The position numbers and the translations under genes are program-made. Below the pieces are notes generated by a model, which saw nothing but the letters and a program-made list of their open reading frames with translations, ran no database searches and was not told the DNA's origin. DNA of 64,000 bases from Lepidurus packardi (Eukaryota; Arthropoda; Branchiopoda; Notostraca; Triopsidae), in NCBI GenBank assembly GCA_023053545.1, contig JAKZAN010000002.1, positions 8,428,790 through 8,492,789 of the forward strand. The letters run 5' to 3'. Numbering within the stretch: the stretch's first letter is position 1; each line of letters starts with the position of its first letter. Positions 19,436 through 39,459 of this stretch are shown here, piece after piece.

Positions 19436-20206
19436 TTTCAAAGAAAAAAATAATTCACTATGCAACAGAATTATTTCGTAATCTTGACAGTTAAAGGTTC
19501 GCACTGTGCGAGAGCCCGCTTATGACTGTTTGATAATCGAGGGCGAAAGCAGTGGGAAAAGTGTTTCTTAGAGAAAGAGAGGCAAGTCGTAGCACTACTG
19601 ACCTACTAAAAAGCGTTTGGGAGAGCAGCATAGCGCCCAACTCCCTAATAGAGCATGTGGGTTATAGTGAAAGATACACCTTTTCTTGTTTTGCGCACAG
19701 ACACGCGTTTTTAAAGCACTGCATCCGGGTAGTTAAGGGCACAACTTTTTATAGTGTAAGTGGTAATGTAACAATGTGGGTACTCTGATTTCGAGTTTAA
19801 CCCACCAAGTAACTTGCTCTTGTTCCGACTTTCGTAGCATTTAATTTCTTTTTTTTTTGGCTGAAATTGTGGCTCGTGACGAAGCGGGTATCTCTGCCTA
19901 GTTCTCTTCCCAGTTCGCTTGACCGGTTTGACTTTTTATGGCCCCGAGACGTTGCTCAGCTTCCACAGGAAATCTGCTTCCGCATTGCCGGGTTACTAAT
20001 GTGACATAGAAAGCCTAGAAAGGTAATACGACCCGGCGAAAGTTGGTGGAGTCATTTTATTGTTTTTGTTTATACAGGGCATAATTTTACAGCGGTGTAG
20101 GAGCAAATAGGGATCGCAGAAGCATTGAAGAGAACGCGGAATACTTGTTTTACTTCTTGGACAATGCGATTCCTATCCGCAGAGAAGAAAGACAGATTGG
20201 TTTGTT
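19436..20206. other. Intergenic, lectin promoter side
   Basis: About 770 bp between the lectin start and the FIS1 stop, both minus-strand genes. It holds the lectin promoter. No coding exon, repeat or RNA gene is recognised. Confidence 0.5.
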
Positions 20207-20853
20207 TCATTTTTTGGATCTTTTTGACAAGGCTATACCTAGGCCCACGATCGCCCCTAAAGCAAGAATTCCACCACCAGCAATCGCGATTCCCTTGAGT
20301 CCGTCTGTAAACCATTTAATTTTCAGATTAAACGGCTAAGCTATTTCGGAATTCTAATTGTCGGTTACCCCTATCCATCCGCTTTTGGATTACTTGTTGC
20401 AATTCCTTCACTTGTCTGTTTCCAGGCTCGACTTGCAACAATACATTTGTGTACGATTTGGCTAAGGAATATTCCTACGTTTAGCAAAACATATAATATT
20501 TAAGATTTCAGTAATATGAAAAGGAAAAGCACTAAACACCTTCAATTTTGCATTCCCCACAGCCAAATAAAAAAGATAGTCGCGTTTAGCTGCATCACTT
20601 CCTTCTCCCAATAACTCATCCAAAATTATGACGCCACGTCTAATATCGGCTGGGTATCGGCTCCGTACCAAACACCATGCATACTCGAACTGCGTTTTGG
20701 AATTCAACGTAGCTTTGCTTTGTTGCTCATGATATTCTTTCTCGAATTTCTATCAGTGAGTATAAGCTATAAAAATTAACAAACTTAAAATGTAGACCAT
20801 GTTATTACCTTCAAATCTTCATCAGAAACAAACTCCTCAAGAAGATCCTCCAT
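20207..20853 (-). CDS. FIS1: Mitochondrial fission 1 protein
   Basis: Tail-anchored outer-membrane protein of mitochondria and peroxisomes that takes part in organelle division (family knowledge). Exons in gene order: 20853-20809, 20749-20540, 20474-20369, 20304-20207; 152 residues, the same length as human FIS1. Start M-E-D-L-L-E-E-F-V-S. The TPR-like core contains 'TQFEYAWCLVRSRYPADIRRG' in pieces, 'KRDYLFYLAVGNAKLK' and 'LLQVEPGNRQVKELQQVI'. The C-terminal anchor 'GIAIAGGGILALGAIVGLGI' is followed by the basic tail S-K-R-S-K-K. All introns are short (59, 65 and 64 nt). Confidence 0.97.
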
Positions 20854-21607
20854 TTTTATTGCTGGACTGTTGTGGAATCGCAGATGTCAACAATCGTACG
20901 TCCAGATTGCGTAAGGCTTTCATGAAAAGTGAAACGCGAATTACGAAGCAGACATTTTCTAACGGAAAGTCAAAGCATTTCGTGCAGCTCTTCGTTTCGA
21001 TAAGATCTTTCGTTTCTATTAAATGGTATAATTTTAATTTAATATGTATGTTGATATGAATAAAATAGAATAAAATACTATTTCACGACACCACACTTCA
21101 TGAAAGTTAGAAAACCTCAACTTCCGTTCGAACTTTCAGAAGTTGTTCGTTTAGTTGCGTTTGAAAGTATGAGGTTTCAATTAGATATATAACTATATAA
21201 CATCAACTGAAAACTAATTTCTTAAAAAACTGACAAGTTTACAAAACACAGCTCAAGTTCCGCTCCTTATGACTAATTATAAATACGAAATTGTCTACGT
21301 GTCAGGTACCAAAACCTTACAATGTATTAACTGCGTAGTGCGTTTTGTAATTGCGTAATTTTATACAAGCTGCAAGTGACGGAATAAAGATAGAATTTTT
21401 GCATAAGACAAAGCGGTTACTTTTTGCCAATTTACTCAACAATACATTAATTTGGAAATTACTATTATGTAAAGCAATAAATTAAAAGGCTCTTCTTTTT
21501 CAAGAAATAGTTACAAATAATATAAGCGTTGTATTGGATATCGTATGAGCTTTTACGTGTAAACAAACTTTGCCTATAATATTGGAATAAATTATCGATA
21601 TAACTTG
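20854..21607. other. Intergenic between FIS1 and Ras-like genes
   Basis: About 750 bp of AT-rich DNA holding the FIS1 promoter and the 3' flank of the Ras-like gene. No gene or repeat is supported. Confidence 0.5.
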
Positions 21608-22521
21608 TTAAACGGAAAAAACTTGTGATAAGGGCCTTCGAGGTATAGGAATGCCTTTTTTGTCAGGAATAATGAGTGCGGATTGCGACGGTGACATTGA
21701 ACAAGGTGAAGATGAAGAAGAGGACGAAGAAGAAGACCTTCCTATAGCACTTCGAAATACCAGCGTTCCCAGCATTCTCGGCACGGAGAACATTTTCTTT
21801 TTAGATGAGTGACATAGCGGTGCATGGTGAATTGCTTGCTTGATGAGACGCTGAAATACGGAATTGATGACAGTCCCATTTTCGGCCGCTGAGCCTTCGT
21901 AAAATAGGCAGTCATTTTCCTCGGCCAATTGCTGACCATCGCAAATTGACACCTAACCAGTAATATGTATTTATAAGAGTAACTGCATTTGCATTCGGAA
22001 ACAATTACTACTTCTCTTCGATGTTCCAGATCGGCTTTGTTGGCCAGCAATAGCCGAGGGGCACTGGAAGGGAGTTGAGCTAATATTTGCCGAGCGGTAA
22101 AGAGCGATTTGGGGTCGGTCAAAGAATAAACTACCAGGAATGCCGTACTGACTGTTACAACGCGCTCCAAACAGGAGTCGTCAACCTTATATTACATAAG
22201 CTGAGTTTACCCTGTAATTTTGTAGGAATGCTTAACTTACAGTCCTTGGTGAAGAATCGAATATATCAATCATTGTGGTTAAAGCGCCCCAATAAGGAAA
22301 TGTGTACTGGTACTTCATGTCTGAACCTGAGCTATACTCGCCGATATAACGCTTGGTCAAAAATCGCACTGTCACCGCTAAACGAAGAGTTTCAATGATT
22401 AGTATTTGTCGTCTAAAACTGAGTAATGCTTAAAGGTATCATTACCCGTTTTGCCAACACCAGAAGCCCCTAACACCGCCACGCAAACGTTCGACTTGGA
22501 TTTTCCGAAAGATTCTCTCAT
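21608..22521 (-). CDS. Ras-like small GTPase, RERG/RASL-type, with altered switch II and no CAAX box
   Basis: Exons in gene order: 22521-22446, 22377-22241, 22185-22012, 21952-21608; 243 residues. Present: P-loop G-A-S-G-V-G-K-T; 'VRFLTKRYIGEY' leading into switch I; the base-recognition loop N-K-A-D; and G-S-A-A in place of ETSA. The DTAGQE switch II motif reads D-S-S-P-R-T, so the catalytic Gln is missing and hydrolysis is probably slow or absent (inference from Ras biochemistry). The C-terminal extension is basic with a run of ten serines, and ends Q-V-F-S-V without a prenylation site, as in RERG/RASL11 and RGK proteins. The last splice junction could use either of two GT donors three bases apart at 22012/22009. 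Confidence 0.82.
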
Positions 22522-24247
22522 TATTCCAATGAGGAAAAGTTTGAAAACTTTATTTCCACTGAACTACAGCACTGAAATTTCAGAGGTAAATTTCGTCGCT
22601 GATATAAATATTGTAGAGTACCACAAACTTCCGTATGACAAGCTAGCTCGTAAGGTCGTCAAGTGAATTAAGGTTTTTCTGAGAAGCTGGTCAGTTTTAT
22701 AGAAGGTGGACTACGACACACGAGTCGGTCTAGAACGTAGCAGGGTGCCTCTCCGTGAAGCCGTATATATATCTCGGAGAACAAATTGTAGAAAAGAAAG
22801 AAACTCTAGGTGTAATTGCAAGTGCTGACGAACTTGCGCCCATAAAATTTCCGAGCCTTTTCATTAAACTTCTTGAACGACGCATTTTGTTCGCTAATTG
22901 TAGTTCGCTCATTTATCATTTTCGCTATCGTCTTACAATTCGGAGAAAAACTCGAAGCTTGCCGGTTGCCACCACGTGCCTGCATGTTCACAGCCAAAAC
23001 CCACGTGGATAGTTTACTTCTCCAAAGGTGGTCCGATAACTGGCTTGACTTATGGGAGGCATATGCTCGTGCAAGTAAATACGAAATGAAAGAATACAGC
23101 TCATTGGTATATAAAAATAACACGTGGGTGTTCAGGGGAAGGATCGTGTTCTGACTTTTTTTGCGTTGTTTTATTTACAACGTTTGATTTTAGTTAAAGA
23201 AACCTTTGTGTAGCACCTTAATTTAATTAGTGTACAAAGTTGTGGACTAGTATGTTGCAATAATTGTACGTTAACTTTTCTTAAACATCACATTTTTAGG
23301 GCGAAAATTTGTAGTAAATATGTAATATTTTTATCTAAACGTCCGTTTTTTATCCAAAAAATTTCCATGGTTTTCATAAACCCTTATCTACACTCAGGAG
23401 ATAAGGTTGATGTTGCACCTAACTTGAAAGCTGTTGTACAGAAAGAGTTTTTGACATAGCAGGATTTTTCTCAAGTGAAAATTTTGTGTCTCAGAAACAG
23501 CCCTAAGCTGTAACCTTACAAATATGCCATACTCGTAAGTACATTTGCATTGTTCTTCTATGTCCTTGTGCATCCCCCCCCCCCCCCCCCCCCCCTTTCA
23601 ATAATAGTTTGCCTAACCGTGGGAGTAAGGAGCTCTCAAACACGGATTAACGAAGGCGACGGAAACTATACGGGGTGTCCCTAAATCGCGAAATTTAAAA
23701 CAGTAAATCATAAAAGGTGAAATGATCTCACAAAAATGTTCGATCGAAATCTCGCAAAACGAGGTAAAATGTGAAATTGTAACTTAAGAGAAATTGTAAA
23801 GTAAAGTAGGCTTTTTATGGAAAAAAAATTCCATGGTTTTTAAAAAGTGTTATCTACACTTTCATGATAACTGTTAGTGTTCCACTTAAGTTGAATGCTG
23901 ATGTCGAAAGTTTCATTAGGTGCACGATCTAACATGGGGTTATAGCTCTTAAAACCATATTTTTGTGTCAGTTAAACGCTAAACGGCTGTTTTGACTCCA
24001 AAGCCGTCAATCGGTGAGTGAGCTGTTTCGCGGCTCTTTTTGCGTTTTGCCATTTCGTGTTTCGCCTTCAGTCTACACCCTGTATTTGTAGCCGGCTTGT
24101 TTTTGTTGTTGTTTTCTACAGTGCATTTTTTATGACTCTTCAGTCCCCAGCGATTTCCTGTCAAAATCCGGCTCTTTGTCTACTTAACCTGCACACTTTT
24201 GTACGTCGTTTTCATTTTATAGGACTTCAAGTGACGAGCCCTTTATA
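22522..24247. other. Intergenic, 1.7 kb, with poly-C run and a diverged repeat pair
   Basis: This is the divergent spacer between the Ras-like gene (minus) and the ABC transporter (plus). It has a 22-base C run at 23574-23595 and two related stretches (about 23340-23515 and 23819-23990) that share 'ATTCCATGGTTTT' and 'TTATCTACACT'. No convincing exon is seen. Confidence 0.55.
23574..23595 (+). repeat. Poly-C tract, 22 bases
   Basis: Uninterrupted run of C in an AT-rich spacer. Such runs are length-variable and error-prone in sequencing. Confidence 0.9.
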
Positions 24248-32979
<8,732 letters not shown>

Positions 32980-33449
32980 TGCATAATATCGTAGTTTAGC
33001 GTCGGGTAACTAATTATAATTAGTTTAAAAAGGCTAGCATTTGAACTTTTGAAGCAGCATTGTAAGGTTTCCCTCTGTGCCTTACGCGACTGTAATACTT
33101 GTTCAGGGTTCATTTCTAATTGGTTCTATTGATGTGGCTTCGTTATGAAACTTTTCTTTAAGTTTATATAGATCTTACAAATATAACCTGCCTTACCTGG
33201 TTATTACTGTATATCCATTGCGAAAAGCTTTGAAATACGCGCTTGAACGGTGGCAATAAAAGCGAACGCCATCTGGCTTCTTGCGACACCCCAGTTTTCA
33301 TTTCAGTTTATTTGCTAGAGTTCTCTTCTATCGCTGTTGTCCGTGTTGCTGGCTTTCTCATCCCGTTTGCTTTCTTTCGACATTCAGGGGGAGGCAAGCT
33401 CTCATTCGACATTCTGAAGTTGTTGCTTTAGTTGTGTTGTTGAATTAAC
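32980..33449. other. Spacer between ABCC and LAMP genes
   Basis: About 470 bp holding the 3' flank of the ABC transporter and the promoter/leader of the LAMP gene. Nothing else is recognised. Confidence 0.5.
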
Positions 33450-35971
33450 ATGCGTATATTAGTGATTTTAGTTGGTTTGGCCTGTTTGGGTAAGTTAAAA
33501 TTCCTTTTGTTTATTATTAGTATTTCATAAACCCTGGCCTGTTGCTAAGTTGTAGTATAGTGCATTTTTTGCGTGTGAGGTGTTATTCCCTTTCATTCCA
33601 CGTTTGTCTGGTGCCTGTTTTGATTCTCTATCTCCATCCTGTATGTTTGTGAAATAGGACTTTATGCATATGGATGGAGTAGAAAGTAAGGCGAAAGGCG
33701 TTGCACTAGATACACTACATACGTCGTTTCCTTGATCGTTTATGACGGAATTTAAGGTTAGGATAGATACAACAATTAGAGAACAAAGAAGAGAATGAAA
33801 AGCAAACTCATCCTTTATTTGTCAACATTGTGGTTAGGATGCGTCATATATATCGAGCCTTGTGATTCACGCCTGGCATTTCGTTTTAAAGGAAGTCGTC
33901 ATAAACAGTTGTTAGTAGTGGTACAGGCATAGTTTGTATAGTTGAGTAAAGGGTAGTGCCGCAAACAAGGTCACGCAGGTCACAAAGGACCCTTCCGTAT
34001 TAACGTTTGAGCAACGTCATTATCTCGTGGCTTTTTGCTCTTTTTTTACGAGTCCTAATACCAAAGCTGGCATTTTGATCCCTCTGCGGCGCCTCCTTTT
34101 TCTTATTTAGTCTGGAATAATCGTCTTATTTGATTCTGGCACCCATTTCCATTAGTGACTCGAGTTATGTTGTTGCCCAAATGTTGCTCAAACGGCGTCA
34201 TGTTCCTGCGTTAGGTGGTCTAGTAAAGATAATTTCGTATTCCCAGCGAGACTTTATAGAACTTGCTTTGTCAACTTTTGTCGTACAAAAAAAGTTTCGT
34301 AGAAACTTTATAGAACTTTACTAGTCAACTTTCGTCGTACAAAATTGAGTTTCGTAGAATTTTAAACCGGTTCGTAGGAAACGCAAATTGTAGGGTATAC
34401 ATCGCAATGAAGTTCTCTATACAATGAAGTTCTCTATGTTCTCGAGTAATTTGAGTACCATTATTAAATTATGAAAGTGTTTTCTAATTTACGTAGCATG
34501 TGGGAGTTCCGAAACACCTCCAGAGTTGGCTGATATAGCGACGTTAGTGCCAATACCATTGGGCCCTGATAATACGACAACCACTTCAACTACGACCCCG
34601 ACCCCGCCCACTACAACCACGGTACCTACCACGACCACGACACCGCCCACTACAACCACGGTACCTACCACGACCACGACTACCGTGCCCACGCCTACAA
34701 CAACTAGTCCCAGTACTACGACCTTGAGTCCCAAACCCACACCTCCTAGACCTAATCCAGAAATCGGCAATTGGACTGTTACCGACACCACTCAAAATGT
34801 AACTTGCATTGTAGCCCGTATGGCCATTTACTTGGTCCTTCCCTACACGCGAACTGACGGACAGGTTAGTTATATTAGTTTTTGACTTGCTAAGAGTGTT
34901 CGATTCTGATTTGGCAAATTTTTATTTGCTTTCCAGATCGTAAATGGCAGCTTAGCAGTGCCTCCTAATGCGACAGCTACTGGCACCTGTGGCTTGAATC
35001 AGACTTTGGTTCTGACATGGACCACACCGGTTCCTGGTACTTTGGTACCTACTGGACCCAACTCTTTGACCTTCCATTTCCGCAGAAATGAAACCAGCGC
35101 CAATGCAACGGTGCTTGACCAATTGTCGACCATTGACAGAAACCAGTATGCAGTGTCCAGCATTGATGTGGTCGTTGTCCCAGATCCAATCAACTTCCCC
35201 AATGCTGTCAATGGTACGTATACTTCGTTCGATATACGTCGTGGATTAAGCTTTGGCACGTATTTTGGCTGACGAATGTTGTATTTGTTTGTAGGTACCA
35301 TTTCTGCTTCCGTACGTGACGCTGACCTTTTCATAACCTCGTTGAACCGTTCGTATCGGTGCCAGGCTGAGCAACGCGTCCCGTTAATTGTTAACCCGTT
35401 TTCGTCGAACAACGAAACAACTGGCGCTTTGTATTTGACCAATACCCAACTAGAAGCGTATCATGTAACACGGGATGCATCCTTCAGTTCTGGTAAGCAT
35501 ATCAAATTGATTGAAACTAAATATAATGCGCTAAACAGGTTGGGAAGTACAAATAAGTAATATAGTTATTAAAAAGTAGAGTTAATAATTGATTCTCATA
35601 CAAGTTAAATAATTTTTCCATCATCAGATGGTTTTCCTAAGATAGGTTAATTTCCTTTTATATTGCTTGGGATTCGTTGTAAGAAACAGGGAAATTTAAA
35701 TCAAGCTATGTTGGCTGGAAACTAATGTAATTTTGGGGGCATGTCATTTACGCTTATCGTGTTGTTTCCTTCGAGTTACTTGGCGAATCAGAATTTTTAT
35801 AGCGTTTCATTCTTTTCTTTCACAGCTATGGATTGCAGAGCTGACGGAATTGCTAGCGATATTGTACCAATTGCGGTAGGCTGCGCTTTAGCTGCTTTAG
35901 TTGTTGTGGTTTTGTTAGCTTATCTAATCGGCCGTCGTCGGGCTCGTCAACGTGGTTACCAAAGCGTCTAA
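33450..35971 (+). CDS. Lysosome-associated membrane glycoprotein (LAMP-like)
   Basis: Type I lysosomal membrane protein. Exons 33450-33489, 34497-34864, 34937-35213, 35295-35492, 35826-35971; 342 residues. Signal peptide [14 protein letters not shown] Thr/Pro-rich mucin-like hinge (about residues 35-95) has three near repeats of '[11 protein letters not shown]'. One LAMP luminal domain follows with cysteines and many N-x-S/T sites, then the membrane helix '[19 protein letters not shown]' and the short tail [12 protein letters not shown]. The terminal G-Y-x-x-Phi signal is the classical lysosomal sorting motif of LAMP proteins. It has one luminal domain, where vertebrate LAMP1/2 have two. Intron 1 is 1 kb, long for this region. 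Confidence 0.9.
34251..34360 (+). repeat. 54-bp tandem duplication in LAMP intron 1
   Basis: ACTTTATAGAACTT starts at 34251 and again at 34305. The following 'AGTCAACTTTCGTCGTAC'-like block and 'GTTTCGTAGAA' are repeated with small changes. Confidence 0.8.
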
Positions 35972-36406
35972 GTCGAACTTGTTCTCCAAGGAACAAAAGC
36001 TACAAATATGACATTCGAATCAGATCAGGTGGTTTTTGTTAAAACGAAGCGTGAAAAATGGACAAGGGGTTGAATTAAAAAAAAGAGAAACGCTAAGTAT
36101 CAGAAAAGGGACAAAATGCTACTGAAAATGTGCCTCATTGGGAATTCTTGGAGGAGTTTTTTTAATAAGTTTCTTAAACTGTATTTTGCAAGGTTTTCTC
36201 TTTTAAAAATCCAGGAAGCTGTGATTGATTAGGTCTAACGTAGTAGAAAATGTTATTTTTTGGCCTTTGTTTTATAACCGTTGAGCTTTTCTTCTCTTTC
36301 TCTCTTCATTGTGTCTTACGCGATTAAAAAAAAAAACAGGTAAGTAGTACTGTTATATTATGGAAATACACAGTGATAAAGTACTCAAACACTTGGTTTT
36401 GAAAGT
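35972..36406. other. Convergent 3' spacer
   Basis: 435 bp between the LAMP stop and the stop of the mucin-like gene on the other strand. No gene or repeat is seen. Confidence 0.5.
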
Positions 36407-39400
36407 TTAATTTTCTTCATCTAGTATAGGATCGTCGTATTCACCATTGTCACTGGAATTCTCGCGATAATAGCTATCCTCATTGTTTCCAAGAGTTTGA
36501 CTGAATACGTAGGTTGACGTAGTGATTTCTTCATCTAAGGGCGAAGTCGACGAAGAAGTAGCTATTTTAGTAGGGAAAGGTTCTAAGGACGAGGTGGTAT
36601 TCAGGATTGCTTCAGTAGGAGAAGAAAAGGTGGTATTATCTTGGGAATCATGGCTTTTGGCTTTAGGCAAGGTTGTTTTCAGGGGATAAGAATGTTCAAA
36701 GGGCGACGTAGAATCCACAAGTGTATCTGTAGGCGTAGGCATAGATCTAGTGAGGTTTCCGTTGGGATTGGTAGTATCACTTTCAGCGGAGGTTAGTGTT
36801 GATATAATAGTTAGTTGCGATACAAAAGTTTCAAAGGTAGGGCTTGAATCCAAGAGGCCATCACGAACAGATTCCGTGAGAATTTTGTCAAAACTAGCAT
36901 TTTCATAATTATTGAAATTGAATGTTGACCGTGTAGTACCCAAAGAAATTAAGGAAGTTTCAGAGCTAGAACTATGGTTTTTTTCCGGAAATATTGGCTG
37001 ATCTGAATCCCCACTAGCTTCCCAGTCGAACTCGTTAATAGATTCATGAACAGCAGTTAAGGGAAACCCGAAGTTCGTCGCCGCTGTGGATTCCGTAGTA
37101 CTGTCGTCGTAGAAATCTTGCTGCGTAGCGACTGTTGGCGGAAGGAAGGACGCCGCTGACTTCGATGCCGTTGGTCTGGCTGTTTCTTCCATTGATGGCG
37201 CTGCTCTCGGATGTTCGTCGAGTACTGCAGTTTGTATTCGGAACGTTGCTGGTGTGTTTTCGTGATCGGAGGCTGACAAGTTTATAAAATCTGTGTAAGT
37301 TACTATTTCAGTGTATGGCAAAGAATGTAGCGTGGTTATGGCAGTGGTCTCCGTCAAGCTAGGAGGTGTAGTCGCGGAAGTAGTATGAGGCATGCTTCGT
37401 GCGATGGGAATAGGTGGCGTATCGGTTAGTTTAGTAGTGGAAGTACTTGTTGGAGTTACCTGGGTATTTGCAAGTAAAGCGGCTTCTGTAACCGTTGTAG
37501 ACTCTTGCCATCTTTGGAAGTGTTCGCTATTTTCGTCGGAGTTCAGTGTTGAGAAAAGGTCCAATTCAGAGAGAGAGGTGTCAATAGAAGAAGTTGAATC
37601 CACTGGCGAATCCAATGACGAGCTATTAGTAAGCGATCCAGGATGGGTTTCATCCGAGTCGACGTCATTATCAAAGTAATTTAGTTTGGATTGTGTACTG
37701 TCCAATGGGACTGAGGAACTTCCAAAAATAGAACTGTAGCTTACTAATTTTTCAAAGATTGGCTCCTCTCTATCTCCACTGGCAGCGAATTCGATCTCTT
37801 CAGTATCCTGAGGCGTGGTTAAGGGAAAGTCATAAAATTTTTTCTCTGTTAGGGACTCCGTAATGTCGTCGTAGTCATCTTCACCCGGTTCAGCTGCTCT
37901 CGTATTTCCCTCGGTACTAGTAGCTTCTTCCGTGATAGTCCCCTGTGTTGTTTCATGACTGGGCGCTCGTATCGGTGATGGTGTTGCTCTCGTACTTTCT
38001 TCTGCACTAATAGCTTCTTTTGTGACAATCCTTGGTGTCGTTTCATGACTGGAAGCTCTTAAGGTTGATAAATCCATGTATATTTTTTGATCAGTAGACA
38101 ATGGAATTGGCTTCTTGAACACACTGGTTTCCGTGAAGGTAGAAGGTTCATTCGTTGAATTAGTGTGTGGGATGCTTCCAGCACTCGGAAAGGGCGAGGT
38201 CGAATCGAGTTGTTTAATGTTGATAGTCTTCGCTGGAGTTATTCGGGTAGTTGCAGGTAATGTAGCTTCCCTAGTCGTTGTCGATTCAGGTAAACTTGCT
38301 GTCTGCTTTGCATGATCAGGCAAACGGGGAGGTTTGCGGACAGATGCAAATAGAGAGTCTTCTCGGTGCAGAAGGGTGACATTAATTGACACTTCACTCG
38401 CGGAAAGTTGGATTGAATTGTAGGACCAAATACGGCAAGTTACAGTGATCTGCGCGTGAGGGTAACGGAGAACGAACGGATCGTCGACTTTAATTGTCAC
38501 GGCTGGGTAACAGTTTCGAGTAAGTTTATCCAACGGAAAGAGTTGCCTACGTTGCAGTACAGGTTCTGTCTTATATAACTTATAACTTTTAAAATTGTAC
38601 GTTACTTTGGAAAGCCGCTGGCTGGCCATATGTTGTTCAGTTCTTTCTCGTATCTGAAATCGATGGGTTTGCCATTGCGATACGTTGACGCGTTCGTGGC
38701 TCTGACATTGCAAGAAATTGGTAAAAAGTCTTTTTTGTAACTGGGAAGCATGTCAGTATGTAAGAAGTCATCAGGAACCCAAATTCCTGTCTGCAAATCA
38801 AGTTTGTTTTTAGTTTGAGGTGGAAACTTCTATATGATGTCCTTTGTATTACATGTTCCAAGCGAGCTACTAAGTAAAAGATGCCTTGCTTCATTCCATA
38901 ACTCTCGTCGGAATCTCCCAGTTGTAATGAGGCAGCCTTTGGACAATGTCCCGTTTTACTCTTAGCATATTCTGTAATACAGAAATACGGGAAGACAATA
39001 TCTATAGTTAGATATATACAGTACATGTAGCTAGGTACCCGCGTACGAGACTAAAGGATTTTCCGCTGTTTGGGAGAAAATCCATTTGGTCCCTACTGAG
39101 TCCTATAATAAAGCGTTTTGCTTGTACTTACCATCCAAAATTATTTTCATGTTTCGCGTGTATTCACCATTATGGTTGGTGAAATCCACAGTGATATTAC
39201 TTCTTTGCGAGGGAAGGAAAGTCAAATAACCCTTAACAGACTTAACGGCTTCGGTGCCGGCATTTGAGGCTTCCCATTCCGCAGTAGTTCCGAATTTCTC
39301 AGCGGTAAAGATTAAAAGCAGGATGAAGAAAACACATGTTTCAATTATGATGACACCAGCAGCCGTCCCTAGAAAGAAGATTAAATCCTTATATACTTTA

Positions 39401-39459
39401 CTTAAAGAGCAATACTTACAAATGAAGCAGATTTTCCGCTTTTGGGTACAGAACACCAT
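36407..39459 (-). CDS. Type II mucin-like membrane protein, paralogue 1 (906 residues)
   Basis: I do not recognise a named family. Exons in gene order: 39459-39420, 39368-39132, 38971-38853, 38790-38606, 38546-36407. The short N-terminus M-V-F-C-T-Q-K-R-K-I-C-F is basic and Cys-rich. Next comes a membrane helix ('AAGVIIIETCVFFILLLIF') without signal cleavage, so the large C-terminal part should be outside. The ectodomain begins with a conserved region ('GYLTFLPSQRSNITVDF', 'IWVPDDFL', 'IWPASGFP', 'CYPAVTIKVDDPFVL', 'INVTLLHRE') and continues as about 650 residues rich in Ser, Thr and Pro. Within that part two related blocks of about 270 residues follow each other ('DFPLTTP..ASGD..PIFEK' versus 'GFPLTAV..ASGD..PIFPEK'). 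The protein ends with an acidic Tyr-containing tail. Probably a heavily O-glycosylated surface protein. Confidence 0.82.

Noticed and set aside
37392-37679. Plus-strand frame opposite the mucin-like gene
   Set aside because: Antisense shadow of the Ser/Thr-rich coding sequence.
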